A stretch of 64,000 nucleotides of DNA from Teratosphaeria epicoccoides. Taxonomy: Eukaryota > Ascomycota > Dothideomycetes > Mycosphaerellales > Teratosphaeriaceae. A program made the position numbers and the translations under genes. Location of the stretch: positions 40,663-104,662 of the forward strand of contig JADDMT010000104.1 of the NCBI GenBank assembly GCA_021401465.1, written 5' to 3'. Below, in pieces: positions 31,846 through 43,715 of this stretch. Every line of letters starts with the position of its first letter. The stretch's first letter is position 1. The notes below the pieces were generated by a model that made no database searches, was not told where the DNA came from, and worked only from the letters and a program-made list of their open reading frames with translations.

Positions 31846-33514
31846 ACTCCCCCTCTCTCTCTTTCTTTAACTCTCTCTCAAAACCTGCTGGATCGTCGCC
31901 TCGGGTCTTGTACATATGCTGTGCCGCCAATTGCTACGACGGCCGCGGGTGCTATTCCTTGGCTCTCCAGCTGGCTGTATCACCTCTCGATTGCACTTGC
32001 GACGTTCACGAGCCTTTGCAGCACAGGCATTGTGGGTGTGAGGCACGGCAGTTATCCCACTGCCATCCGGCTACCGCTTCGTGTGTTCCTGGTTCCGAGC
32101 TACGTCACGCTTCGAGGCGCCCGGGCGGTCAGCAGACGTGATGGGAGATCATTAGGAGTTCGACTGTGGTCGTCAGTTTCCTCGTGGATGTGGAGGTCCG
32201 CGCACTGCTTGCTCGACGAGTTGGCTGAGGGGATTTGTGCAGTATCAGCGGGCGGTGTCGGCTGGTTGGGGCATTGGGGAGGTTTCGAAGTGGGATTGTT
32301 ATACGTCTTGGAGGTGCATACAGATGGGACGCGGACTCGTGATTACTGCTCTTGTGACACCGCGGTGGCAATGGGGAATCTGAGTCTTTTGCCTCATATT
32401 CCTCCCATGTGGTCGCTGCCCACCGCTCGCTGTCCGCTCTTTGCGAGCAACTCATTCCGCCCGCATCCGGCACGTCACTTGTGCAGGGGCTTCCAGCATT
32501 TGGGCAAGGCGCCTCCCTTACAGCCATGATGGACCATTCCCGCCATTGCCGAGACGAAGGATTGGGCGCTTACGCAGATCAGATCGATGACTTGCACGCC
32601 TAATCAAGCACACGGCGTCTGGCCCTGGCATCGATCGCTCAGGAGTGTCTTGTCTGGTTCAAGGTCTGGTATGCACGTCAAGAGGGCGCGAGGGAAGGGT
32701 GGAGATGGTCTTCAGCCTTTCCAGGCCGAGGAGAAAGAGGCTGAAAGCAAGACAAAAGAGTGGTTGTTGTCGTGGAATACATGTGTGCGTCATTGGGAGT
32801 TTCCTTCTTGACCGGGTCGCAGGAAGGTGAGTGGTTGCAATCAGGAGTTGATGGAGTGGAGCAGGGTCGGCACCAAACTGTCTTTGCGTTGAGTCATCGA
32901 CCGAGACAGAAGGGGTGGAGATTCGATCTAGAGTGAGTCCAGTGTGTGGAAATCTCAGCCTCTGGGTTGTGTGATGATGATTGTGGATGGTTGATGGGAC
33001 GCTCGGGCCCGCTCGCGTGGGTCGGAGCGGTAGATCGCATGGGTGCCTCAGTCATTCAGCAGTGAGCTGTACCTCCGTCTGTCGTTATCGCGCATCACCA
33101 CATGTACCTACCTGGGTGTTATCCCGTCGTCGTTGCTGTGCCCAAGCGAAGCGATTGAATGTCCCCGTTTACCGCTCCTGCAGCAACAGCCCCGACGACA
33201 TTGAAACACAGGGAAAGCGCCATCGAGGCCCCACGTCATCCGAGGGTGCAGCTGGAATTGATTGGGAAGGCGCCATCCGCGAGGAGCAAAAGCGGGAGAG
33301 GATGGTGTAGCACTTTCCGTCCGCCGACACAGCGCACGACGGTGCATGTGGGAAAGGACGGATTATTCGAAGCTGAGGCGTCCCTCATGCCGCCCGGGGT
33401 CAGGAGCGGCTCCAGCACGCCTGTCCAGCTAGCGACGCGCTGGCAGGACCCCCGCCGCGTGCGCGTGCATACTCGGACGAGTAGTAGCAGGCCCACCCGA
33501 GCAGCGCTGCCACA
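31662..33514. other. long upstream region of the RhoGEF gene
   Basis: About 1.85 kb, probably promoter and 5' leader of the downstream RhoGEF. It includes the CT microsatellite at 31806-31880 and several G/A-rich patches. The 249-codon open frame from 31780 is largely a by-product of the CT repeat and has no domain. Confidence 0.45.
31806..31880 (+). repeat. CT/CTC microsatellite
   Basis: Imperfect (CT)n tract with CCCT and CACT interruptions, about 75 bases, pyrimidine-only on the plus strand except for a few A's. Such tracts are common in fungal 5' regions and are prone to length variation. Confidence 0.9.
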
Positions 33515-36500
33515 ATGTCTTACACCTACCAAGGCAGCGGGCACCATCAGCAACAACAAGCCTACCACGACCCCTACGCATATCCACCGCAGCACCAACA
33601 GCAGAACACTCAGAATGGCGCATACCCTGGACAGCCGCAATATGCGCCGCAGCCGGCATACCCAGGCCAGCCGCAGTACGACCAGTCCCGGAGACAGAGC
33701 GGCGGCGGTCCTGTGCAGCAACCTGTAGGCGCCGCTTACGATGGCTATCGGGAGACGAGAAGCACTTCTCTCCCCGCATCTGCGTACGGCTCTCCACAGG
33801 CACAGTATCAGTCACAGCAGACCTACGATCCCTCGCAGTATGGCTCGCCGCACTACGACGACCACCACCACCACTACCACCAGCAACAGCAACAACAAAC
33901 GCTACAACAGTATGATCCACGCGCGTATGCACCCACCGCCGCTACCAGTCCATATCCGCAGCAGTACAACCCAGCGGCATATCCCGAGACGTCTTCAGCC
34001 ACTAGCGCCCAGCCAGCCACTCAGTCGTATGCTTATTCTCCCGGATATTCTCCTGGAACAGCGCATTATGTCCAACAGCCCCACTCGCCGCAGGCCTCTT
34101 CGTACGGCCAATCACCGTCCGCGTATCCGCAACAATCTGGTCTGCCGCAGCCTTACACTCAACCTGCTCCGCCGGCGCATGGATACAACAGCTACTCGCA
34201 CAGGTCGCACAGCGAATATCGTCAGCCATCCAGCAGTATCAGCCCACCACCGGCGAGCGCGTCGTATCCCGAGCAGAACTACGAACGATCGCGTGCAGAG
34301 AGCACAACTGCCATTTTTCCACCTCTAACGTCCCAATCCTCGATATCCCCCGCCTTGCCGGGACTCGCAGAAGACGGGTGGATGCCTTCGCCACCTCAGC
34401 ATCGGGATACCGATCATCGGGGATCGCCCTCGCCATTGTACCCATCTCAGTCACCGCCGAGCTTAACCCCTGGACCAACGCCACCGGCTCACGGAAGTTT
34501 TGGGCAAAGAACCGAGTCTTTGCGACATCCGCAATCCCGACCATTGCCCGGACCACCACCTCCTTCAGACGCAGCGCGCGAGTACCTCGAGGGCATTAGC
34601 CATCAGGGGAGACTGACGCATGCGGAAGCCGAGGCTCTGTCGCAAGAGGAGCTGTTCAGCCAGGTCGAAAACGCAGTGATGAATGCAGGTTCTCACAGCC
34701 CGTCCATCTCTGTCAGCCAGGCACCATACCCCTTCATGGCCCATGATGGGAGCGTGGGACGGAATGGAAGCACCGCGAACGGCCATCTGAGTCCGGCGCC
34801 GTTTGTTGACTCTCAATACAGCGACGAGAGTGACATCGAAGCCTCGCAAGGTCTAGCTATGTTGCGCATGGCTGACGAAGAGGATGCGAGAAGAGAGTCT
34901 CAAACCAGCCAGACACGTTTCACGGGCTATGGATCGCAACGACTAGATCCGCAATCTGCCGAAGGCGCGAGCGACAGCGACGATTTTGGCGCCGTCGATA
35001 TGACTTCCTTCGGCGGCGGCTTCGATGCGCCTATGACAGGCTACGGCAATGATCCCTTGCAGCTCACAATTGGTCCCAGAAATAGCGGCGGTGGTGCACA
35101 AGACGCGTACTCTGGCACGACGGGGATCTCCAGTCAACAGTCCTCATTACGGAGAAGTCATGCCTCACAATCCAGTCAGCTCAGTCGGACGAGTGGTTAC
35201 GACTATGGCATGGATGCCGTCCGTCCATATTCGCGCTTCAACCCGGCTGCGCAGGTCGACATGAGTGGGACTGGTGGCTTCTCAGAACCTAGTACGCTGC
35301 AACGGAGGCAGAGCTACGATGAAGGCGATGAATATGCCCTTACGGAGGGGAGATTGCCCGAACGGTTTCCAGACGAGCCTCCGGACGTCTTCTTCAATCA
35401 CTCATCCACAAACTACACATCAACATCAAGCGGTCGGCCATTGCCAGCTGTTCCTGGGGCTACGCTACCTGCACGAGATACTGATGCCAGAGGCGCTGCG
35501 CACGTTTATCCCGCCGGGCCGGATGCGTTCGTGTACAACGCGCAAGGACAAATCGTGCCGCGCAGTACGTCCCTGATCAGTCACCAGACGACGCCTCAAG
35601 TTCTGCAGCCTCTCAGGAGTAAAACCGATGCTGAGGAGCGACGTCAGCGCGCAGGCAACCGTTCTGTGTCACAAACGCCAGCGATATATGATTCAACATC
35701 GTCGTCTTCTGTGGGCTTGCCACTGGATCTGCCATCTCTCGGCGCAAAGCGGTTTGTTCCATCTAAGCTGGGAGCATCCGATTTTGCGAAATGCGACGAG
35801 CCCTGGTCATTGAAAGACATTTTACGATGGCTGTTCCTGGTCGTGGGGACGGGTCAAGAGGGCGATCTCAAGGAGACACAAGTCAGAGAAGCGATAGTCG
35901 CTTTGTTCACGAGCAAAGTGCCAACGATGAACATTGCAGATGCTGAGGGCTTATCGGCTCATGTCGTACAAAACATGTTCGCCGCCGGTACTCTGGCGCG
36001 GACTGAGGAGTGGGTGAGGCTAGTGCCAGGACCGATGAGTGGAGTCATATTTCAACTTACGGGTGCCGGTTGCTATGCGCCGACTCTGCATGATCACTTT
36101 GTGCCCGGACGATGTTACTCGCATCACTGTCAGAAAACACTGAAGAAGGTGAGCCTGAGGGCTCCTGGGGAAAGGAAAGCTCCAGTGGGCTGGAAAGACT
36201 TCTACGGGCTTCGAACCGCGGACTTTGAAACCAGGAACCGGAAAGAAGTGGAGCGTCAGAACAATTTGCACGAAATTGTTATCGGGGAGGAAAAGTATGT
36301 CTTGGAAGACATGCATGTGCTCAGCCACCTGTACAGGGACCAACTGCAGAATGCCGAGCCGTCTATCATCAGTCCCAAGCGAAAGGACAAGTTTATGAGG
36401 GATGCATTCGGCAAGGTGGACGCGGTGCTCAAGGCTAATGCGGAGCACCTGTTGCCGCAGCTGAAGTATCGACAGAAGGAGCAAGGTCCTTGGATCATGG

Positions 36501-38846
36501 GCTTCTCGGACATTTTCAGACAATGGATCAGGAAGGCGAAACAGGCGTACATCGACTACGCCATCGGCTTTCCAGGCGCAAATTTTCTCATTCGACAGGA
36601 GATGGAACGCAACATCGACTTCCGGACCTTCATACACAGCGTCGTTCAACACCCTATGAGTGATAGATTGCAGTGGGACAACTATCTCAAGGCCCCCATC
36701 ACGAGACTTCAAAGATACTCCTTGTTGCTGTCGCAGGTGTACAAGAATATGTTGGCTGACAGCGAAGAGAAGCAGAACTTGAAGCTCGCGATTGACGAGG
36801 TGCGACAGGTCACTCTCGAGTGTGACGCGCGAGTCGCAGATATGCAACGAAAGGTCGATCTATCAGACTTGAGCATGAAGCTTGTGCTGCGGCCGGGAAT
36901 GCAGGGCCTGGTAGAGTTGAATCTGGATCACTTTGGACGTGAGCTCATCCACAGAGGCGATTTGCAGAGAATGGGAGGAAACAAGTTTACTTGGCTCGAC
37001 GCGCACGCGATATTGTTCGACCACTATCTGGTCTTGGCGAAGACTGTGGCGCGAGGCGATGAGAAGGATACCAGATTGGAGAAGTACGACGTCTCGCGCC
37101 TCCCTATACCCATGGACCTCCTGATCGTAGAGTCGACGAATGATCCGGCCGTGCAGAAGAGCACATATGTCAAGGGCCTTACGTCCGTCACCACCGTCTC
37201 TGGTCGGCCAACGGATGCTGCCAATCTCAGCCGCACGCTCAGCAGTAATGCTATGAGTACGGGCCCTTCACTGCAGCACGTCAACACTGGCTCCTCAGCC
37301 AATACCTTACAGACCGTCACATCCCATGGCGAGGCCGGCAAGGACAGTGATAAGATCATGTGGCCGTTCCGTCTGAAGCATCTGGGCAAAGAGACATATA
37401 CGCTCTTTGCGCCCTCCGAAACCGCACGTCGCGACTGGATCACTAAAATTGTCGAGGCAAAGACCAAGCACGCCGCCTCGTTGCACAGTCAGCATGCTGA
37501 GCCGTTCCGGCTTCGCGTAATGGCCGACAGCGCATTCGTATATGATGCGTTCGGCTTGCAGAGCAGGGCGCCTGTCATCAAGGGCACGCCGGTCTGGTGG
37601 GCGATCCAGGAGGTGGAGACACGGTATAAGGATAAGGGAAGGCCGGGTCCCGTCTGTCGAGCCAGGGTCAATTGTGCCACGAGCTTCACTACGGCGTTCA
37701 CAGCAGGTAGTGGCGTGAGGAGGATGTTGGCAGTCGGGACCGATTTCGGAGTCTATGTCTGCGATGTTGAGAATCCGAGAGGATGGACGAGGGTGAGTCG
37801 GTTCCGCTTGAACATTTTGCCACAGCCAAACGATGCTCTGGCATTGCTCGATTGCTGACATTGGGTCCTAGGCCATACAGATGTCCCGAGTGACTCAGAT
37901 CTCTGTCCTCGAGGAGTTTAACCTTTTCCTCCTCATCGCCGACAAAGCTCTCGTTGCCTACCATTTGGACGTTGTGGTGCCCACGTCTAGTGGCCCGAAT
38001 GCAGCACAGATTGATTCAGCCCGGAAAGCACCGCAGAAGCTATCCGGGTCAAAGGACGTAGGCTTCTTCGCTGCAGGGCGGATGAAAGATCGACAGCTAG
38101 TTTTCTACAAGAAGAGGGAGAACTTGGCATCTGTGTTCAAGGTCTTGGAACCTGTATATCAGAAGTCCACGGAGAAGAAGCGCGGAATCTTCAAGCGCGG
38201 CACAACCGAGTTCTTCAGGGAGTATGACGAGTTTTACATACCGGCTGAATGTTCAGGCATGAACCTCTTCCATTCCTCACTCGCAGTGTCTACTGCACGA
38301 GGCTTCGAGGTGTTGACTTTGGACAAAAAACAGTCTTGGAGCGTGCCGGACTTGAAGGCAAGTCACGTCCAGAATATCGCGGCGCATATCAAAGACCAGC
38401 GAGCACTGGGCATGCTTCGGCTGAGTGAGCAAGAGTTCTTGCTCTGCTACCAAACTTGCGCGGTCTATGTCAATAAGCACGGCGAAATCTCTCGCTCTGT
38501 CATCCTGGATTTTGTCGGGAATGCGCAGTCTGCCGCGCTGTATGGCGCCTATCTTATCTTATTCGACAACGACTTCGTGGAGATCCGCAATGCGCAGAAT
38601 GGCCGACTCAAGCAGGTCATTGCGGGCAGGGAGATCAAATGTCTGGATGACGGGGCGACGGAACTGGCTTCTATGTCGCCGGCTTCTGCAGGCGGGCAGG
38701 CGTCGGCTGGTGCTGGTATGAATGGGACGAATGGGAGTTTAGGCGTGGAACCGAGGACTGTGAAGTTCGTGATGCAGCATCCGGAGAGCGAGAAGACGCA
38801 GTTGGTGGTTGAGCTGTTGCTCAATGAGAATATGAGGGAGCAGTAG
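33515..38846 (+). CDS. Rho1 guanine-nucleotide exchange factor, ROM2-type
   Basis: Exons 33515-37792 and 37872-38846 (79-nt intron), 1750 residues. It activates Rho1 in the cell-wall-integrity pathway at the plasma membrane. Domains in order: a Gln/Pro/Tyr/Ser-rich disordered N-terminus (1 to about 740, with His and Gln runs near 115-130); a DEP-like domain (about 745-870, WSLKDILRWLFLVVGTG); a DH/RhoGEF domain starting at RQNNLHEIVIGEEKYVLED (about 914-1095, with LLLSQVYKNM in the last long helix); a PH domain (about 1130-1310, TWLDAHAILFDHYLVLAK to RRDWITKIVEA); and a C-terminal CNH domain (about 1330-1730) that the intron interrupts after CDVENPRGWTR. This is the architecture of yeast Rom1/Rom2. 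There are no lesions. Confidence 0.95.
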
Positions 38847-39430
38847 GCGTACGCTCCGCGATTTGGTTCGGTGCGTGGAACTGGCGATCTGGATATGTGA
38901 TTTCATGCGAGATACCAACTTGTTCTCTTTTCCCCAAGGGGCGGCTTCATTGGCGCGTTGGAAGGATCTGGTAGCGCCGCTAGCGTTTTGCAGTGGGTGG
39001 GATTGCGGGAGCGGTGGTGACGATGTATACTGTGCATTCGCCGGCTGTGGACCGCAGAACATTGTCTATGGGAACACTACATATCTGTACGATCTACGAG
39101 GCAAGCGTGCTATCATGTGCGATCACGTACCACGACTCGATCGCTTCCTGTTCGGTGCCACTATCGTCGGGTGGAGCCTTTGGCGACAGACGTCAACGCC
39201 ACTGCAGACATCCATTAAGCTTCCAGGGTTCCCTAATGATCTCATCCCAAACACTACTACGCACGACGATCTACTTCCCGCGCATTGCTCCGTCGCAAAC
39301 AAAGTCAATGAATGGCTTCTTGTCTAGACACGCTCTCAGCTTTCAGACTCCCAGACGAATACAAGTCTAGCCAGTATCGCGCGCATCAGTGTCACATCGT
39401 TCCACCCACTTTGCCGAGGGAGGAGGAGCC
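38847..39430. other. intergenic stretch
   Basis: 3' flank of the RhoGEF gene and 5' flank of the tautomerase gene. A 154-codon frame from 38863 has no domain features and is not supported. Confidence 0.5.
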
Positions 39431-39993
39431 ATGCCGAACTTCAACCTCCATATCATCAGAGGCGCGCGGACGCCGGAGGAGATTAGGAAGTTGGCGGATG
39501 TGGTGCAGCAGGTCTCGCAAGATTGTTTTCATGCGCCGGAGAGGGATCGGTATCAGGTAAGAAAGAATCTTTTGCGTGAGGAGGGGAATGAGGAGGAGGG
39601 GGTGCATTTATGTGCGGATATCAGAGTGGATGGATGGATTTCTGACTCTGGCTCTTTCCTTCTGCTAGGTCATAACGCAGCATGAGCCGTATGAGCTTGT
39701 GTTCGAGGATACGAATTTGGGGTTTGAGAGGTCGGAGAAGTTGCTGTTTGTTCAGATCTTTCAGCAGGGGAGGTCGGCGGAGGTGAAGCAGAAGTTTTAT
39801 AAGGCTTTGGCGGAGGAGTTGAAGGCGAAGACGGGGTTGAGGGGGGAGGACCTGGTTGTGGTGAGTCTCTTGACCTTCTGGACCATACTGGACGTTGCTG
39901 ATCTGCGTGGTTCTGCAGACCTGTTTGCGGAATGAGAAGGAGGATTGGAGTTTTGGAAACGGCGAGGCGCAGTTTCTGACTGGAGCGTTGTAG
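39431..39993 (+). CDS. tautomerase-superfamily protein (cis-CaaD-like)
   Basis: Exons 39431-39556, 39669-39860 and 39919-39993 (introns of 112 and 58 nt), 130 residues. The protein starts Met-Pro (MPNFNLHIIRGARTPEEIRK). In this superfamily Pro1, freed by Met removal, is the catalytic base. The middle reads YELVFEDTNLGFERSEKLLFV, followed by a helix (VKQKFYKALAEELKAK) and a C-terminal VTCLRNEKEDWSFGNG. The length, twice that of 4-oxalocrotonate tautomerase, matches the fused cis-CaaD-like subgroup found in bacteria and fungi, whose natural substrates are mostly unknown. Splice sites are standard and the phases join exactly. Substrate is not predicted. Confidence 0.85.
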
Positions 39994-40064
39994 CGGCTAT
40001 GATCGTAGGTACTGTGGAGCTGTATTCGTAAGAACAATTGCAATCACTCGAGATGAACACACTC

Positions 40065-40916
40065 TCAAGCCCCGTTGTGAGCTCTCGGGTCGGGATTCCA
40101 CTCCTCGGTCTCAATACTCTCCTTCAACGCCATCATGAGCGGCTGAACCTGCATCATGTACTCCTGCTCACCACACCACGGCCTCGCAGGTTTCGCTTCA
40201 AGACAAAAGCTCTGCGCAACATCGTCGAAAGTCCATTCCCACCAGACATGCTCCAGATCAGCCGGGATGTTCATGTACCGATTGTAGTGGTCGGTCTTCA
40301 TGATCAAGCCGACCAGTCGATTGTACCAGGTTTTGAAGCTGCCTTTGACGCGCGCTTGGTTGCGGACGAAGACGAGACGCTTTACATTTTGCAGTCTGCG
40401 GAGGAGGTGGACCAATGAGGAGGTGAAGTCGAAGAGGTAGTGCCAGAAGCTTGAGCGGTGAAGGACAATGGTGAGAGTGTCTAGTCTCAGGTGAGGGACA
40501 CCGAATGGCCAGTTGCCCCAGTCTTGTAGTTTGCGGAAGTGTCGCGCGTCGGCTACGAAGGTGAACGAGCGGATCGCTTGGATCTGCTTCGTCCGCAGGA
40601 TCGAGAGCCGCTCTGGGATATTGTTTGCGATGAAGAGGCTGTTTGTCACGAAGTGTGTTCTGTTGGTCGCCAGAAGGATACCGTCGTGATAGAGTTGTTT
40701 GCAGGTCAAAAGCGGACGGAGACATTGATTGATGGCATAGTTATCGTCGAGAATCATGCCGCCATCGATATTGTGGTCCTTGAAGCCGTCGTTCAGGATG
40801 TTGTCGTTGAAGACGTGCTCCAGGATCAGTATTCTGATCTCTGCTGGGAGGGCGAGAAGCTTCAGCTCTTCTTTGGCGCGGGCACTCACCTCTTGATGAG
40901 GTATGCAGGCGTCCAT
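40065..40916 (-). CDS. F-box/2EXR-like orphan protein
   Basis: Single-exon gene for 283 residues from the ATG at 40916. Near the N-terminus LLALPAEIRILILEHVF matches the Leu-Pro-x-Glu-Ile-R core of fungal F-box-like proteins. It is followed by the LLTCKQLYHDGILLA block that pairs with it, as in the gene at 11667-12446, though the two are clearly not recent copies. The remainder is a Leu/Arg-rich region without recognisable repeats, and the C-terminus (EEWNPDPRAHNG) is polar. A GTGAGT hexamer at codon 10 (QE-VSARA) could be a splice donor, but no convincing acceptor partner was found. Possible role in SCF-dependent degradation, inferred from the motif only. Confidence 0.68.
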   Translation of the reverse strand: MDACIPHQEVSARAKEELKLLALPAEIRILILEHVFNDNILNDGFKDHNIDGGMILDDNYAINQCLRPLLTCKQLYHDGILLATNRTHFVTNSLFIANNIPERLSILRTKQIQAIRSFTFVADARHFRKLQDWGNWPFGVPHLRLDTLTIVLHRSSFWHYLFDFTSSLVHLLRRLQNVKRLVFVRNQARVKGSFKTWYNRLVGLIMKTDHYNRYMNIPADLEHVWWEWTFDDVAQSFCLEAKPARPWCGEQEYMMQVQPLMMALKESIETEEWNPDPRAHNGA

Positions 40917-43715
40917 CTGGACATATCGATGTTTCCCAACGGAGATGGCGATGCTCGCAGGGTCTGTCTTTCACCGTCCTCACTCAATGCGATATGCACC
41001 CCACCTTCCGATCTCGGGGAGCTCACCAACGTGACGGCGGGACATTCCTCGGTTGTGTCTTGACACCCACAGCCCCAGAGACATTGGTCATGGTGTGTAG
41101 GAGAATCTGCTCGAATACATGCTCTGAACATGCAATAAGTTCCATTGACAAAGCGAGGCTCCTGTGATGGGTGCAAGGGCGGTGCAACAGCATGTTGACC
41201 ATACAGACTGGGCCAAGGCACTTCAACGGAGTCTCTAGCCGCAGATATCATGAATTAGAACAAAGGGACTGGTTGACGTGCTGTATATGGAGTAGTGTAT
41301 GCTATCAGATTGATGTTGGCCGATGATTGCTGAACGACGGTCCAGTGCCTGACGCCGCTTGCTCTTGGAAGTCAGAACCCAAGGGTGAACATTTGCTTGC
41401 AACCTGCACTGCTAGTCGCTCGAGTCGTCGCTGTTCCCGTCCCTGGATTCATTATCGTTGATCCTGCAAACCTGTCACCACGGTCATGACGTCGGTGGTG
41501 TCCAGGAGGCTTGCTGAAAGTGCACTTCAACGCTCACCGTCCCCCTTGACCTTCGAAGACGAGCTCAGGAACTCTGTTTGAGTACTGATGGACAGAGCGT
41601 CGCAATACCGTAGGGAGGTCGGGTGGCGGGGCGCGGAAGGCAGGAGCACAAGAGGAACTGCCAGGCACGCAGCACAGTTGGTTACCACACAACCCAACTT
41701 GTCCAAAACATGGACCTTCGGCATTCCAAATCACGGCCCATCCCTGTGGCCCATGGCGACGCCTTCACCTTCAGTCGACACGATGCGATCGAAGAGACAT
41801 CTTACCGGCTCGCACTGCGTAGGCTGGAATATCTTGGCGAAGGAGGACCTCCAGGCTACAGCGCATGAACGGCGACGCCGGATTCACAAGGCCTCAGAGG
41901 ACGCGAGGATGCCAAGGAGGCGCTCTGCAGCTTCGCAATCGAGGTGAAGAGAGGCTTAGTGCGTAGAACCACGTGGGCTGTCATGACTAGGCTATCAAAG
42001 ACGCATTTATCAGAATCAAACTTCGTCGGCCAGACTGTCCTAGGCGGAGAAAGACCTTTCAGAGTACACAACATCGATGGCGACGCCGGACTTCGCGACA
42101 CCGGCTGTCACAAAGGCGTCTCACAGCTCCGCGCTCGAGGCTAGAGAAAAGTCACTGCACGTGAGTCCACGCTGACTGATATCACGAGACCGTGGGAAGA
42201 AGCTCAAGGATTTAGTGATGTTGCAAGAGGCGCTAGGACCTGAAGAGGGAGTAATATAGGTGGACGTGTCAGGTCCTCGCCATGTCCCAGACTCACAATT
42301 CCCAGGATTCGGCCCGCCGAAGAGAATGTGCTATGCGACCGCAATCATGTCAGAAATCGTGAATCCCCCGGACCAGCTGGGTGGTGCAGATGGCCTTAGG
42401 AGGTACCAGAATACTGGCGCCGCCAACCCTCTGTCCGCTTTTCGCTCAAAAATTCGCAAAGGCTTCAGCTGCGCCATCTTCTCAAGCACATCGGACTCGA
42501 CCGAGACTACGACCTGGGCTTTCGCAAATGGAGTATCAAAGTGCACACGCACAGACGACTCGTCGACGCCCAGACATTTGCCATGTCACGCTGCGTGGCT
42601 ACTACTAGAAAGCCAAAAAGCAGCACCGAGAAAGGTTTTAGTCCTCGCTCGCGGCTCGAAGCGGATCGATACACGGTAAGATCCGTGACACCCGCGAGCT
42701 TGATAAGCCTCGTGCTGCCATGTGCGTGATGGGCGATCTTCAGGTTGTTTTGCCGATCGCACGTGGGAATCAGGAGTCAGGACACCATGTGCTGGATTGT
42801 CAATATTTCAGCTTGGTACTTCCCGCCGAAATCCCCGACTCGCATGTCAGCCACAAGGAGCGATAGTACTTGAGCACGTCCCTTTCCCATCACGTAGGCT
42901 CGCCCGTTTGGGCACATTCGCTAAGCGCCGTTCCTGAAGTGGACCTTAACCACTGCGCTTATGGAAGCAAAGCTTGGAGACGCATACGAGATTTGCGCTT
43001 TACCACCACGCATGCGCACTACTGGCATACTGAAGCCAGAATCTGACAGTTCTAGTCTCACATGGAGTGGCGTGGAATTCACGTGGCGCCCCCGCCCATC
43101 GCGGCGTGATTAGCAAGTTCAGTTGAGTGCAATTCGTTTCAGCTGCTCTTGGTTGATGTCATGGCTAATGGCTTGCAGGCGGAATATCGAATTCCACCCC
43201 AACTCGACCTGGTCTCCATCGCGGAAAGCTTATGGAGAACCTAGCTGAATGAATGTCGCTGGATCTCCGCAAGCACGTATCAGTCGGCCATCATGTAAGC
43301 ATCTGATGTGTTTGCGGTCAATTATAGCTGGATGATTTTGAACTTAGGATCACATCGATGTTGCGGAAGATCCGGGTGACAGACTCTACCCTCGCAATAT
43401 ATACTGTAAAGTCTGGACAGTGGGAAGACGTTTTCGCTATTATTAGCCACCCGAAACGCGTACGCAGTAGCAGGACTTCGGTCTGTCCGTTTCTTGGTGG
43501 CTTGCGCGCTGTAGCGATTCTTGGTTCAGGGCAAATCTGCCGGGCTTTTCGAACCTCCAGAGGGCTGCCACAGGTGATCGAGATGTTTGGCTAGTCAATG
43601 GCAACGGTGTATAAAAATGCGGGCAGTCGTGCCTGCCTCAGCTCCTTTTTCAGCGTCAGCACCTACACAATTTCAGCAGCTTGAGCACTGAGCGGCACCC
43701 ATCTCTCATTCCACC
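40917..43715. other. 2.8-kb stretch without a supported gene
   Basis: No frame with recognisable motifs on either strand. The last 110 bases are the core promoter of the next gene (TATA box at 43610-43616). Near 41870 and 42075 the words GGCGACGCCGGA recur in similar surroundings, a weak sign of local duplication. Confidence 0.45.
43610..43616 (+). promoter_or_regulatory. TATA box of the secreted-protein gene
   Basis: TATAAAA, 100 bases before the ATG at 43716, followed by a C/T-rich start region (CCTGCCTCAGCTCCTTTTTC) typical of strongly expressed fungal genes. The ATG context CCACCATGG is near-optimal. Confidence 0.7.

Noticed and set aside
31780..32529. 249-codon plus-strand frame starting in the CT microsatellite
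   Set aside because: N-terminus is repeat translation (Ser-Leu runs), the rest has no domain or splice support.
36020..36847. 275-codon minus-strand frame inside the RhoGEF gene
   Set aside because: Antisense shadow of the DH domain; no independent motif.
38863..39327. 154-codon frame downstream of the RhoGEF stop
   Set aside because: Probable 3' UTR; no motif, competing frames equally open.
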